A stretch of 64,000 nt of DNA from Janthinobacterium sp. FW305-129 (GTDB lineage Bacteria; Pseudomonadota; Gammaproteobacteria; Burkholderiales; Burkholderiaceae_D): NCBI RefSeq assembly GCF_020858115.1, contig NZ_JACYMM010000002.1, forward strand, positions 124,001 through 188,000. The letters run 5' to 3'. The position numbers and the translations under genes were made by a program. This document shows positions 1 through 8,253 of the stretch, piece after piece; position 1 is the stretch's first letter; every line of letters begins with the position of its first letter. A model generated the notes under the pieces. The model did not search any database and was not told the DNA's origin. It saw only the letters and a list, made by a program, of their open reading frames with translations.

Positions 1-190
1 AGGTATTGCGGCGCGTGGCCGTGACGACGATGCGGTCCATCTGTTCGGCGGCCGGTTTTGCCGCGTCGGTGGCTGCCGTGGTGCTGACCGCTTCCTGGGC
101 CATGGCGGCGCCGCTGCCCAGCAAGATGAACTGGGCGAAGGTCGCATGCGCCAGGCTGAGGGCGATGGTATTGCGTTTGAGCTGTTGCAT
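1..190 (-). CDS. TonB-dependent receptor, N-terminal fragment
   Basis: The reverse strand opens with ATG at 190, preceded by an AGGAGA ribosome site. It encodes a signal peptide (start MQQLKRNTIALSL, probable cleavage after AMAQ) and then a typical TonB-box/plug start, DRIVVTATRRNT, before running off the window edge. Proteins of this class are outer-membrane active transporters driven by TonB. The gene follows the sugar ABC/beta-glucosidase operon on the same strand after a 107-bp gap, so it may carry the same oligosaccharide across the outer membrane; that link is inference. No copy of the locus operator palindrome is visible upstream of it. Only about 63 codons are present. Confidence 0.8.
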   Translation of the reverse strand, partial: MQQLKRNTIALSLAHATFAQFILLGSGAAMAQEAVSTTAATDAAKPAAEQMDRIVVTATRRNT

Positions 191-297
191 TGTTGTTGTC
201 TCCTGTACCGCTGGTTGAATGATGATCACATAGCTCTTTGGCTACTGCTGCACATTTTTTGGGTGTCAATCTGAAGTCATGTCGCCTCCGTGCGGGG

Positions 298-1338
298 TCA
301 ATGGGTAGCCACGGCGCGCCCGGCCGTGTCGAACAGAAAGGCATGGCCCTCTTCCGGCGCGAAGCCGATGGCGCTGCCCTGCGCCAGAGCGTGGCGCGCC
401 TCGCCGTGCAGCTTGATGGCCACCGCTTGTGAACTTCCCTTGAGCGTCGCGTGGATGATCTGCGCGTCGCCCAGCTGCTCGATCAGGGTGACGGTAGCGC
501 CGTAGCCCTCGCTGCGCGGCACCAGGCGCAGGTGTTCGGGGCGTATGCCGACCAGCATGCCCGCCGCGCCGCCAAGCTGGCTGGCCAGCGCGGGGACGGC
601 GGCGCACGGCAAAAAGTTCATGCGCAGGGCGCCGATGAAGCCGGCGACGAACTGGCTGGCCGGATGGCGGTACAGGGCCAAAGGCGCGCCCACCTGCTCC
701 AGGTGGCCGCCGTGGAAAACGGCGACCCTGTCGCCCAGGGTCATGGCCTCGACCTGGTCGTGCGTGACGTAGATCATGGTCGTGCCCAGTTCCTGGTGCA
801 GCTTGGCCAGTTCGATGCGCGTCTGCACGCGCAGCGAGGCGTCGAGATTGGACAGCGGCTCGTCAAACAGGAACACCTTGGGCTGGCGCACGATGGAGCG
901 GCCGATGGCCACGCGCTGGCGTTCGCCGCCCGACAAGGCCTTGGGTTTGCGGTCGAGCAGGTGCGTGATCTGCAAAATCTCGGCCACCTTGCCGACTGCG
1001 GCGCGCACTTCGGCTTCCGGCTGGCCCGCCAATTTCAAGGCAAAGCCCATGTTGTCGCGCGCCGTCATGTGCGGATACAGGGCGTAGCTCTGGAACACCA
1101 TGGCGATGCCCCGCTCGGCCGGCGCCACGTCGTTGGCCAGCAGCTCGCCGATGCGCAGCTGGCCCGCGCTGATGTCTTCCAGACCCGCGATCATGCGCAG
1201 CAGGGTCGACTTGCCGCAGCCGGACGGCCCGACGAAGACCATGAATTCGCCGTCATGGATATCGAGGTCCAGGCCCTTGACGATTTCCGGGCCGTCGCCG
1301 TAGGTCTTGCGGATGCCGCGCAGGGAAATGGCGGCCAT
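298..1338 (-). CDS. sugar ABC transporter ATP-binding protein (MalK/UgpC type)
   Basis: This is the energising subunit of the sugar importer encoded next to it. Visible motifs are Walker A GPSGCGKST (37-45), Q-loop (about Q83), signature LSGGERQ (135-141), Walker B VFLFDE (155-160) and the switch histidine near 193. The C-terminal part fits the TOBE regulatory domain of MalK-type subunits, and the 346-aa length is usual. I chose the ATG at 1338, one base past the stop of the glucosidase gene and behind a GGGGAG ribosome site; a longer in-frame start at 1374 would add 12 unlikely residues. It is the last gene of the five-gene operon before the TonB receptor. Some MalK-type ATPases serve several importers, so sharing is possible. 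Confidence 0.93.
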   Translation of the reverse strand: MAAISLRGIRKTYGDGPEIVKGLDLDIHDGEFMVFVGPSGCGKSTLLRMIAGLEDISAGQLRIGELLANDVAPAERGIAMVFQSYALYPHMTARDNMGFALKLAGQPEAEVRAAVGKVAEILQITHLLDRKPKALSGGERQRVAIGRSIVRQPKVFLFDEPLSNLDASLRVQTRIELAKLHQELGTTMIYVTHDQVEAMTLGDRVAVFHGGHLEQVGAPLALYRHPASQFVAGFIGALRMNFLPCAAVPALASQLGGAAGMLVGIRPEHLRLVPRSEGYGATVTLIEQLGDAQIIHATLKGSSQAVAIKLHGEARHALAQGSAIGFAPEEGHAFLFDTAGRAVATH

Positions 1339-1339
1339 C

Positions 1340-2746
1340 TCAGTGCTCCCCGGCCAGGACGGCCGCATCGGCATGTGCGGCGCGCTGCGCGGCGATGAAG
1401 TCGCGGTACCACAGGGCGCTGTCCTTGAAGCTGCGCTGCTGCGTGGCGTAATCGACGTACAGCATGCCGAAGCGCTTGACGTAGCCCGAGTTCCACTCGA
1501 AGTTGTCCATCAGGCTCCAGTAGAAATAACCGCGCACGTCGATGCCCTGCGCGATCACGGCGCGCAAGGCGTCCAGGTGCAGCCGCACGTATTCGATGCG
1601 CGGTTCGTCATGGATCTTGCCGCCGACGGGCTTGTCGGCCACGGCCATGCCGTTTTCCGTGATGTAGACGGGCGGCAGCCGGTATTCGCGGTGCAGGCCC
1701 ACGAGCAGCTCCGTCAAGCCTTGCGGATAGGTTTCCCAGCCCATGTCGTTGACGCCGAGCTTGCATTCGGGCTTGCGCGGCGGCGTCTCGGCGCTCATGA
1801 AGGCGCGCGTGTAGTAGTTCACGCCGAGGAAATCGATGGGCTGTTTAATATCTATGAAATCGTTTTCAAAGATGGCCAAAGCGGAAGCGTCGGCGTGTTT
1901 CAGGGCCAGGGCCGGGTAGCGGCCCTTGAAGATGGCGTCCATATACCACTGCACCGAGCGCGCATATTCGAGTTCGGCCAGCTCCCGGTCCTGGGCGCTG
2001 TCGGTGGCCGGCGTGGCCGTCCATTGATTGAGCACGATGCCCAGTTTCGCCGGCGGATTGACGGCGCGCATGGCCTGCATGGCCAGACCATGCGACAGCA
2101 GCAGGTGGTGCGACACTTGCACGGCGGCGGCCGGATCGGCCATGCCGGGCGCGAACTGGCCCGTGCCGTGGCCCAGCACGGCCGTGCACCACGGCTCGTT
2201 ATGGGTAGCGATGCTGGCGACCCTGTGGCCGAAGCGGCGCGCCACCTCGGCCGCGTAGGCGGCGAAGTGGTAGCAGGTGGCGCGGTTGAGCCAGCCGCCC
2301 TCGTCCTGCAACGCTTGCGGCAAGTCCCAGTGGTACAGGGTCAGGTGCGCATCGAGGCCTTTGGCTGCCAAGGCGTCGAGCAGGCGGGAGTAAAAATCGA
2401 AGCCGGCCTCGTTCCAGGCGCCGGAACCCGTGGGCTGGACGCGCGACCAGGACATGGAAAAACGGTAGGCGTTCACGCCCAGGCTGGCGATCAGCTCCAC
2501 GTCCTCGGCATAGCGGTGATAGTGGTCGCAGGCCACGTCGCCATTGCTGCCGTCGATGATCTTGCCGTCCGTGTGGCTGAAGGTATCCCAGATGGACGGG
2601 CCGCGGCCATCGATGGCCGCGGCGCCCTCGATCTGGTAGGCGCTGGTGGCCACGCCCCAGGTGAAGGTGGCGGGAAAGTTGGTGTCAATGTCGTCGTTGT
2701 GCATGGTGGTGGTATCAGTGTGAGGGGTTGAAATAAGTGAGTGCAT
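1340..2746 (-). CDS. GH1 family beta-glucosidase
   Basis: A glycoside hydrolase family 1 enzyme, predicted cytoplasmic (no signal peptide), that would split imported beta-glucosides such as cellobiose. The acid/base glutamate lies in HNEPWC (E184) and the nucleophile in ITENG (E364), with the N-terminal TWGVATSAYQIEG typical of the family. Its first ATG (2746) overlaps the stop of the upstream permease by one base (TGATG), implying translational coupling. A second ATG at 2704 would give 454 aa, nearer the family norm; neither has a strong ribosome site. The gene carries a near-perfect copy of the locus operator at 1855-1868. Exact substrate cannot be told from sequence. Confidence 0.93.
   Translation of the reverse strand: MHSLISTPHTDTTTMHNDDIDTNFPATFTWGVATSAYQIEGAAAIDGRGPSIWDTFSHTDGKIIDGSNGDVACDHYHRYAEDVELIASLGVNAYRFSMSWSRVQPTGSGAWNEAGFDFYSRLLDALAAKGLDAHLTLYHWDLPQALQDEGGWLNRATCYHFAAYAAEVARRFGHRVASIATHNEPWCTAVLGHGTGQFAPGMADPAAAVQVSHHLLLSHGLAMQAMRAVNPPAKLGIVLNQWTATPATDSAQDRELAELEYARSVQWYMDAIFKGRYPALALKHADASALAIFENDFIDIKQPIDFLGVNYYTRAFMSAETPPRKPECKLGVNDMGWETYPQGLTELLVGLHREYRLPPVYITENGMAVADKPVGGKIHDEPRIEYVRLHLDALRAVIAQGIDVRGYFYWSLMDNFEWNSGYVKRFGMLYVDYATQQRSFKDSALWYRDFIAAQRAAHADAAVLAGEH
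1855..1868. promoter_or_regulatory. operator-like palindrome inside the beta-glucosidase gene
   Basis: TGAAATCGTTTTCA matches the perfect operator TGAAAACGTTTTCA found twice upstream of the operon at 13 of 14 positions. It lies about 4 kb downstream, within codons 293-297 of the beta-glucosidase. A 13/14 match is rare by chance in 64 kb, and rarer in GC-rich coding DNA. Function as an auxiliary LacI-family site or roadblock is inference. Confidence 0.4.
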
Positions 2747-3564
2747 CAGCCTTTGACGGCGCCTTGCGTGAGGCCTTCTATGAGACGCTTCGAGGCGACA
2801 AAAAACATCAGCAGCAGCGGCAGCACGGCGATGGCGGCGCCCGTCATCAGCGCGCCCCACTCCGTGTTGTTCGGCGCCTGCATGCTGCGCAGGGCCAGCG
2901 GGATCGTGTAATTCTCGACCGAGCGCATGACGACCAGCGGTGTGATGAAATTGTTCCACGAGTTGATGAAGGTGATCAGGCCCAGGGTGCCCATGGCGGG
3001 ACCGATCAGCGGCAGCACGACCCGCCAGTAGATGGCGAATTCGCCGCAGCCGTCGATGCGCGCCGCCTCGATCAAATCCTTCGGAATCGCCGTGCCGATG
3101 TACTGGCGCATCAGGAAAATTCCCAGCGCGCCGGCCGCTCCCGGCACGTACAGGGCGCGCGGCTGGTCCAGCCAGCCGAGGAAATCCATCAGCATGAAGG
3201 TGGGGATCATGTTCATGAAGGACGGGATGATCATCGACGCCATCACCAGGGTGAACAGGGGCCGCTTGAAGCGGAATTCGTACATGGCGAACGCATAGCC
3301 GCCCAGCGAGCAAAAGAACAACGTCAGCGCAGTGGTCATCAGGGCCACGTACAGGCTGATGCCGATATTGCGCCAGAACGGCAGGCGCTCCTGCAGCAGT
3401 TCCAGGTTGTTCAGCAGGGCCGTGCCGAACCAGCGCGGCGGTGGCAGGCTGTAGATCTCGGCGCTCGTGTGCGTGGCGAAGACGAACATGAAGTAGAACG
3501 GCGCGACCATGATCAGGGCGCCGATGGCCACCATGGCGTAGGCCGTCCAGCGGGTAGTCTTCAT
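2746..3564 (-). CDS. sugar ABC transporter permease (MalG type)
   Basis: Inner-membrane permease of the carbohydrate importer, 272 aa with about six membrane segments, the first at residues 10-30. The cytoplasmic EAA loop that docks on the ATPase is visible as EAARIDGCGEFAIYWRVVLP. Length and the KG C-terminus fit the MalG/second-permease subfamily. It overlaps the upstream permease by four bases (ATGA) and the downstream glucosidase start by one, so the three are translated as a unit. Confidence 0.93.
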   Translation of the reverse strand: MKTTRWTAYAMVAIGALIMVAPFYFMFVFATHTSAEIYSLPPPRWFGTALLNNLELLQERLPFWRNIGISLYVALMTTALTLFFCSLGGYAFAMYEFRFKRPLFTLVMASMIIPSFMNMIPTFMLMDFLGWLDQPRALYVPGAAGALGIFLMRQYIGTAIPKDLIEAARIDGCGEFAIYWRVVLPLIGPAMGTLGLITFINSWNNFITPLVVMRSVENYTIPLALRSMQAPNNTEWGALMTGAAIAVLPLLLMFFVASKRLIEGLTQGAVKG

Positions 3565-4553
3565 TTGGCCTCCTTGGCTTCTCGGCGTTCGTTGCGGCTG
3601 AAAATGCGGTTGTTCACCCAGGTGGTGCTGGCGATGATCAAAAACAGCAGCCAGGAAATGGCCGACGCCGTGCCGAAATCGCCCGAGGAAAACGCCGTCT
3701 TGTAGACGAAGATGGCCGTCGTCATCACGGACTGGCTCACGCCGCTCGATTCGGCCACCAGCACGAACGGTTCCTCGAACAGCTGCAGGTTGCCCATGAT
3801 GGTGAGGGTCACGGCCAGGTAGATCATGGGGCGCAGCTGCGGCAGGGTGATGTACCAGAATTGCTGGCGTTTCGAGGCGCCGTCGATAGTGGCCGCTTCA
3901 TATAAATCCTTCGGTATCACCTGCAGCGCGGACAGGTACAGCACCAGGTTCCAGCCCAGGTAGCGCCAGAAAATGACGAAGGCGACGGCCGGCTTGATGA
4001 ACAGCGAGCTGCCCAGCCAGTCGATCGACTCTGACGGAAACAGCCCGCCCACCAGCGGCAGGCTGGCGCACCACTGGAGCAGCACATTGATCTGGCCATA
4101 GTCGCGCGAAAACAGGGTGTTGAAGACCATGGCGATGGCTACGCTGGAGGTGATGAACGGTAAAAAGTAAATGCCGATCACCAGGTTGCGCGAGCGCTTG
4201 AAGCTGTTGTGGATGAACGCTGCCAGCGGAATGGCCACCAGGTGCTGCGGCACGCCCGAGGCCAGCGCCAGCCAGACGGTATTGCCCAGCGAGCGCAAAA
4301 ACCACGGGTCGCTCAAGGCATACTTGTAGTTGTCCAGGCCCACCCACTGCATGGCTTCCACGCCGCTGGCCGCTTCCCACTGGTTGAACGACAAATAGAT
4401 GGAAAACAGCAGCGGGAACAGGCTGAAGACGGCGAACAGGATGAAGAAGGGGCTGATGAAGATATACGGCGCCCATTTTTTCATGTTGAAGCGTTTTTTG
4501 GCAGGCCGCGCCGGGATGGATCCGGTTTCGGCGCATTGCATGGTCGTATTCAT
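3561..4553 (-). CDS. sugar ABC transporter permease (MalF/UgpA type)
   Basis: First permease of the importer, 330 aa, with about six membrane segments starting at residue 28 (YIFISPFFILFAVFSLF) and the EAA docking loop YEAATIDGASKRQQFW in the C-terminal half. The ATG at 4553 has an AGGAAG ribosome site that overlaps the stop codon of the binding-protein gene, which favours it over an internal ATG at 4484. Family is clear; the transported sugar is inferred as a beta-glucoside from the adjacent GH1 enzyme. Confidence 0.93.
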   Translation of the reverse strand: MNTTMQCAETGSIPARPAKKRFNMKKWAPYIFISPFFILFAVFSLFPLLFSIYLSFNQWEAASGVEAMQWVGLDNYKYALSDPWFLRSLGNTVWLALASGVPQHLVAIPLAAFIHNSFKRSRNLVIGIYFLPFITSSVAIAMVFNTLFSRDYGQINVLLQWCASLPLVGGLFPSESIDWLGSSLFIKPAVAFVIFWRYLGWNLVLYLSALQVIPKDLYEAATIDGASKRQQFWYITLPQLRPMIYLAVTLTIMGNLQLFEEPFVLVAESSGVSQSVMTTAIFVYKTAFSSGDFGTASAISWLLFLIIASTTWVNNRIFSRNERREAKEAK

Positions 4554-4561
4554 GCCGCTTC

Positions 4562-5845
4562 CTAGCGCCGCGCGCGGTGGGTGATCAGGGCCTTGGCGTC
4601 GGCCAGCGCCGTCTTGATATCCTTGTTCTGCGCCAGCACGCTTTCCAGTTCCATGTTGACGATGTCGCGCGCCACGGCGTCGAACTTGTCGACGCGGATG
4701 ATGGGAATCTTCGCCGCCGTGTCGCGCGCCAGCAGGCGCGTCTTCTGGCCGCCGAAATACGCTTGCGGCTCGCCCATCATCGGGTCCGCATACGCCGCCG
4801 TCAATGCAGGGAAGGCGCCGATCTCTTTCAGGGAGTGCAGCTGGATATCCTTGTTGACGGTCATGAACTTGATGAATTCCCAGGCCTGGGTTTTATTCGC
4901 CGCCTTTTTCGGGATGCCGTAAAAGGAGCCGCCATACGACGCCAGCGCGCCGGCCGGCAGGTTCGCCGCGCACCACTGGCCTTTGGAATCGGGCGCCAGC
5001 CACTTGGCCAGGTGGCCGCTGAGCCACGACCCCATCATCTGGCTGGCCACCTTGTCGCGTTTAAAACCTTCGGCCCATTCGCCCGTCCATGCCACGGTGC
5101 GCGCATCGATGCCGGCCACCCGCGCCGCCCTGGCCAGCTCGAACGCTTTCACGAAACGGGGCGAGTCGACCAGCACCTGCCCCTTGTCGCCAAAGTAAAT
5201 GCCTTCGCCATCTTTCAGATTGGCGCGGATATAAATGTCGGCCAGGTCGCTGGCGCCGGCCAGCAGATAGGTGCCCGTGGCGGCCTTGAGCTTCTTGCCG
5301 GCGGCGATGTACGATTCCCACGAAGCCGTCAAATCGCTTTCCTTGATGCCCGCCTTGTCCATCAAGTCCTTGCGGTAGAACAAAGTGCCCGGCCCCAGGT
5401 CGGCCGGCATGGCGCCCAGGGTGCCGCGCGAACTGGTCGCCTGCACGAAGGTGAAGGGCACGAACTGGGCGCGGTACTGCCCTGCCCCGTATGGCGCTTG
5501 CAACAGGTCTTCCATGCCCTTCGATTCGGCGAAGCTGCCGACATAGCGGAAGTCGATGGCCATCACGTCGGGCAGGCGCGCGCCAGCCGCCAGCGCCGTC
5601 GTCATCGAGTTGTGGTGGTCGTCGATCTGCAGGCTGACCAGCTTGACCTTCACTTGCGGATACAGTTTTTCCCACAGGGGCAAGGCCGTCTTGACGGCGC
5701 GGTCCAGGTCGGGGAAGGAGGCGACGGTGATCGTGGCGGGGGCCAGGGCAGGCAACGGTGCGGCAGGCGGGGCGGCTGCGGCGGCCACGCCACAGGCCAG
5801 GGTCAGCGCGGCCAGGGGGGCGGCGCCAAGGATGCTTGACTTCAT
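4562..5845 (-). CDS. extracellular sugar-binding protein of ABC importer
   Basis: Periplasmic solute-binding protein, 427 aa, of the bacterial extracellular protein family 1 (MalE-like). A signal peptide occupies about residues 1-24 (LAALTLACGVAAAAA) and no lipobox is obvious, so it should be soluble in the periplasm. It is first in the operon, which is usual because binding protein is needed in excess. The ATG at 5845 has a GGAGAT ribosome site. A promoter at 5907-5935 and an operator at 5881-5894 lie just upstream, so it is probably repressed by the divergent LacI-type regulator until a sugar inducer appears. Confidence 0.9.
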   Translation of the reverse strand: MKSSILGAAPLAALTLACGVAAAAAPPAAPLPALAPATITVASFPDLDRAVKTALPLWEKLYPQVKVKLVSLQIDDHHNSMTTALAAGARLPDVMAIDFRYVGSFAESKGMEDLLQAPYGAGQYRAQFVPFTFVQATSSRGTLGAMPADLGPGTLFYRKDLMDKAGIKESDLTASWESYIAAGKKLKAATGTYLLAGASDLADIYIRANLKDGEGIYFGDKGQVLVDSPRFVKAFELARAARVAGIDARTVAWTGEWAEGFKRDKVASQMMGSWLSGHLAKWLAPDSKGQWCAANLPAGALASYGGSFYGIPKKAANKTQAWEFIKFMTVNKDIQLHSLKEIGAFPALTAAYADPMMGEPQAYFGGQKTRLLARDTAAKIPIIRVDKFDAVARDIVNMELESVLAQNKDIKTALADAKALITHRARR

Positions 5846-5880
5846 TATTTCATCTCCGTTTTATTGAGCGTCTTCTATCT

Positions 5881-5894
5881 TGAAAACGTTTTCA
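5881..5894. promoter_or_regulatory. LacI-family operator O1
   Basis: Perfect 14-bp palindrome TGAAAACGTTTTCA with the central CG typical of LacI/GalR-type sites. It sits about 13 bp past the -10 box of the operon promoter, near +6 to +19 of the expected transcript, where a bound repressor would block initiation or escape. Confidence 0.8.
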
Positions 5895-5906
5895 CAACAT
5901 GCGTCC

Positions 5907-5935
5907 ATTTAACACCGCAAAGAAAATCAAGTCAA
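5907..5935 (-). promoter_or_regulatory. predicted promoter of the sugar-uptake operon
   Basis: Read on the minus strand: -35 TTGACT (5/6), 17-bp spacer, -10 TTAAAT (4/6). The expected start is near 5900, giving a short leader of about 55 nt before the binding-protein ATG at 5845, with operator O1 inside it. Confidence 0.6.
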
Positions 5936-6037
5936 CCGAAAAAGTTGTCATTTTTATCGAGGGCGGCGTGGCAAGACGGCCGCCGTGGCGCGTGTTCTCC
6001 TATGAGAAAGCACAAAAATTCGTCATTTGAGCCGCCG

Positions 6038-6065
6038 TTGTTTTTTGTGAAAACGTTTTCATAAT
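6038..6065 (+). promoter_or_regulatory. predicted promoter for the LacI-type regulator gene
   Basis: TTGTTT, 16-bp spacer, CATAAT (5/6 to the -10 consensus). Operator O2 lies within the spacer and first bases of the -10 box, so a bound repressor would exclude polymerase. Transcripts would carry a leader of about 165 nt with two hairpin repeats and operator O3. Confidence 0.45.
6048..6061. promoter_or_regulatory. LacI-family operator O2
   Basis: A second perfect TGAAAACGTTTTCA, 167 bp centre to centre from O1. This is close to 16 helical turns, so repressor dimers on both could face the same side of the DNA. It overlaps the predicted regulator promoter. Confidence 0.8.
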
Positions 6066-6068
6066 TGG

Positions 6069-6099
6069 ATCGGGATAGCGCGCCAACGCGTAACCCGAC
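6069..6099. repeat. REP-like hairpin, degenerate copy
   Basis: Imperfect stem-loop: TCGGG (6070-6074) pairs with CCCGA (6094-6098), followed inward by a mismatch, two pairs, a bulge and a short GCGC/GCG helix. The right arm GCGTAACCCGAC is nearly the inverse of the left arm of the next element at 6118, so the two form an opposed pair like a BIME. Confidence 0.5.
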
Positions 6100-6117
6100 G
6101 TGCACGGCCAACAATAT

Positions 6118-6153
6118 GTCGGGCTACGCCCGCAGGGCTAACCCGACCTACGG
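6118..6153. repeat. REP-like palindromic element, copy 1
   Basis: A 30-nt hairpin (9 paired positions with one mismatch, a bulged C, 4 more pairs, a three-base loop) followed by CTACGG. It matches the element at 58488-58523 at 30 of 36 positions, with a compensatory change at positions 6 and 25. Such extragenic palindromes are usually scattered genome-wide; their role here is unknown. Confidence 0.65.
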
Positions 6154-6184
6154 CCCACCGTGGGCATTTATGGTAACCTTTCAA

Positions 6185-6198
6185 TGAAAAGGTTTTCA
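6185..6198. promoter_or_regulatory. LacI-family operator O3 (one mismatch)
   Basis: TGAAAAGGTTTTCA differs from the perfect operator only at the centre (GG for CG). It lies 137 bp from O2 (about 13 turns) and 41 bp before the regulator start codon, a position suited to autoregulation. Confidence 0.6.
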
Positions 6199-6238
6199 GA
6201 ACACTGACGACCAGCCATCTTGATACCCAGGAACCGCC

Positions 6239-7258
6239 TTGAACGATAGCGACCACGCCGCCTCTCCCTCCACCCTGCTCGACGTGGCCCGCCAGGCAGG
6301 CGTGTCGCCCAGCACCGTTTCGCGCATCCTGAACGGCACGGCCAGGGTGTCTGACGACAAGCGCGACGCCGTGCTGGCGGCGATTGCGCACATGAAATTC
6401 GCGCCGAACCAGATGGCGCAGGGGCTGAAAAAGGGCCGCTCGATGACCATCGGCATCGTGGTGCAGGATATTTCCAGCCCCTTCTTCGACGAAAGCCTGC
6501 GCGGCGTGGACGATGGCTTGAAAGACACGGGCTACGCGTCCGTCATCGTCAGCGGGCACTGGAATGCGCAGGAAGAAGCGGATCGCATCCGCCTGCTGCT
6601 GGCGCGAAAGGTGGACGGCATCATCCTGCTGTCGGGGCGCATCTCGGACGAGAGCGTGCTTGATTTCTCGCAGCAGCGACCCATCGTCTCGACGGGCCGC
6701 CTGCTGGCGACCAAAAGCGCCATCGGCTTCAAGCTCGACAACGAATACGGCGCCTACCTGGCCGTGCGCCACTTGATCGAACTGGGCCACCGGCGCATCG
6801 CCTTCGTGGCCGGGCCCGCCAACAACACGGATGCGGCCGAGCGCCTGACGGGCTACCAGCGCGCGCTGCGCGAAGCGGACATCGCCATCGACCCGAAGCT
6901 GATGGCGGAAGGCGATTTCCACGAGGCAAGCGGGATGCTGGCCATGAACCACTTGTTTGATACGCAGCAGCAGTTCAGCGCCGTCTTCGCCGCCAACGAC
7001 TTGTCCGCCTATGGCGTGCGCCTGTGTTTGTACCGCAAGGGCATCCGCGTGCCCGACGACATCTCGCTCGTCGGTTTCGATGACTTGCCCGGCTCGTCCT
7101 ACACGACGCCGCCGCTGACGACCATCCACCAGCCCCTGTACGACATCGGCCGCATCGCCACGGAAGCGCTGCTGGGGCTGATCAATGGCGAGGCCGTGCA
7201 GGCGGCGATACCTCCTCTGGAACTGATCGTCAGGGAAACTACCCGACGTGTTCGCTAG
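6239..7258 (+). CDS. LacI/GalR family transcriptional regulator
   Basis: A 339-aa sugar-responsive repressor. The DNA-binding helix-turn-helix is at residues 13-33 ([20 protein letters not shown]), a hinge helix follows near 55-62, and the rest is the periplasmic-binding-like effector domain starting [16 protein letters not shown]. The start is TTG at 6239 behind AGGAA; the frame is closed by TGA at 6221 and the next ATG would remove the DNA-binding domain. It is divergent from the sugar operon and three matching operators lie between, so it very likely represses that operon and itself. The inducer is unknown; a beta-glucoside is plausible. Confidence 0.92.
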   Translation: MNDSDHAASPSTLLDVARQAGVSPSTVSRILNGTARVSDDKRDAVLAAIAHMKFAPNQMAQGLKKGRSMTIGIVVQDISSPFFDESLRGVDDGLKDTGYASVIVSGHWNAQEEADRIRLLLARKVDGIILLSGRISDESVLDFSQQRPIVSTGRLLATKSAIGFKLDNEYGAYLAVRHLIELGHRRIAFVAGPANNTDAAERLTGYQRALREADIAIDPKLMAEGDFHEASGMLAMNHLFDTQQQFSAVFAANDLSAYGVRLCLYRKGIRVPDDISLVGFDDLPGSSYTTPPLTTIHQPLYDIGRIATEALLGLINGEAVQAAIPPLELIVRETTRRVR

Positions 7259-7442
7259 GTCTGGCGCTGAACGAGAATCACTACGCCAGCAGCATCCGCA
7301 ACGCGTGCGGGAATCTGCAGCAATGACGCATCCGCTTTACAATAGTGGCTCGTTCAGCAAGAATGCTTGGTTCAAGCACGCAAGGCTCAACCCTCCGGCC
7401 CGGGCCGGAAGACTCCGAACACTCACCATAAAGGGACATCAC

Positions 7443-8021
7443 ATGGAACATACTCTGCCACCACTGCCGTATGAAATGGACGCTCTGGCGCCGCATATTT
7501 CGAAAGAAACCCTGGAATACCACTATGCCAAGCATCACCAGGCGTATGTCACCAACTTGAACAACCTGATCAAGGGCACCGAGTTCGAAAACCTGTCGCT
7601 GGAAGAAATCATCAAGAAATCGTCGGGCGGCATTTTCAACAACGCGGCACAAGTATGGAACCACACCTTCTACTGGAACGGCATGAAGCCGGCCGGCGGC
7701 GGCGCGCCTACCGGTGCCGTGGCTGACGCGATCAACGCCAAATGGTCGTCGTTCGCCAAGTTCAAGGAAGAATTCACCAAGTCGTGCGTGGGCAACTTCG
7801 GTTCGGGCTGGACCTGGCTGGTGCAAAAAGCCGACGGCTCCGTCGACATCGTCAACACCTCGAACGCCGGCTGCCCGCTGACCACCGGCGACAAGCCGCT
7901 GCTGACCTGCGACGTCTGGGAACACGCCTACTACATCGACTACCGCAACCTGCGCGCCAAGTATGTGGAAACGTTCTGGGGCCTGGTCAACTGGGATTTC
8001 GTTGCCAAGAACTTCGCGTAA
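7443..8021 (+). CDS. sodB: iron superoxide dismutase
   Basis: Converts superoxide to oxygen and peroxide in the cytoplasm. The 192-aa protein has the four metal ligands at H27, H74, D157 and H161, and the FeSOD-type glutamine Q70 in [11 protein letters not shown], which separates it from most MnSODs. Start is the ATG at 7443 after AAGGGA; a longer frame from 7248 lacks family similarity. A TACAAT box at 7338-7343 could be its -10, without a good -35. A clear terminator follows at 8084-8114, so it looks monocistronic. No Fur or RyhB-type signal could be judged by eye. Confidence 0.96.
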   Translation: MEHTLPPLPYEMDALAPHISKETLEYHYAKHHQAYVTNLNNLIKGTEFENLSLEEIIKKSSGGIFNNAAQVWNHTFYWNGMKPAGGGAPTGAVADAINAKWSSFAKFKEEFTKSCVGNFGSGWTWLVQKADGSVDIVNTSNAGCPLTTGDKPLLTCDVWEHAYYIDYRNLRAKYVETFWGLVNWDFVAKNFA

Positions 8022-8083
8022 GCGGTTCCTGACAACGTAAAACGGACGCGCCCGCGGTATTCGCCGCTGCGGCGCACCAAAAG

Positions 8084-8114
8084 AAGCCTGTGCTTGCGAG
8101 CGCGGGCTTTTTTT
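8084..8114 (+). terminator. rho-independent terminator after sodB
   Basis: AAGCCTGTGC pairs with GCGCGGGCTT (G-T wobbles included) around a TTGCGA loop, followed by seven Ts in all. Confidence 0.8.
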
Positions 8115-8253
8115 ATGTCCACGCAGAAAGTAGATGCGGGCGGCACACACTGGTCAAGCGAACAAGATCAGCATGCGCGATGTTATAAGATACGCAAGCG
8201 CACGCCCGTGCTTGCCGGCCAGCCTCGCCGCCATCCCTTGCTGAAAGAAAACA

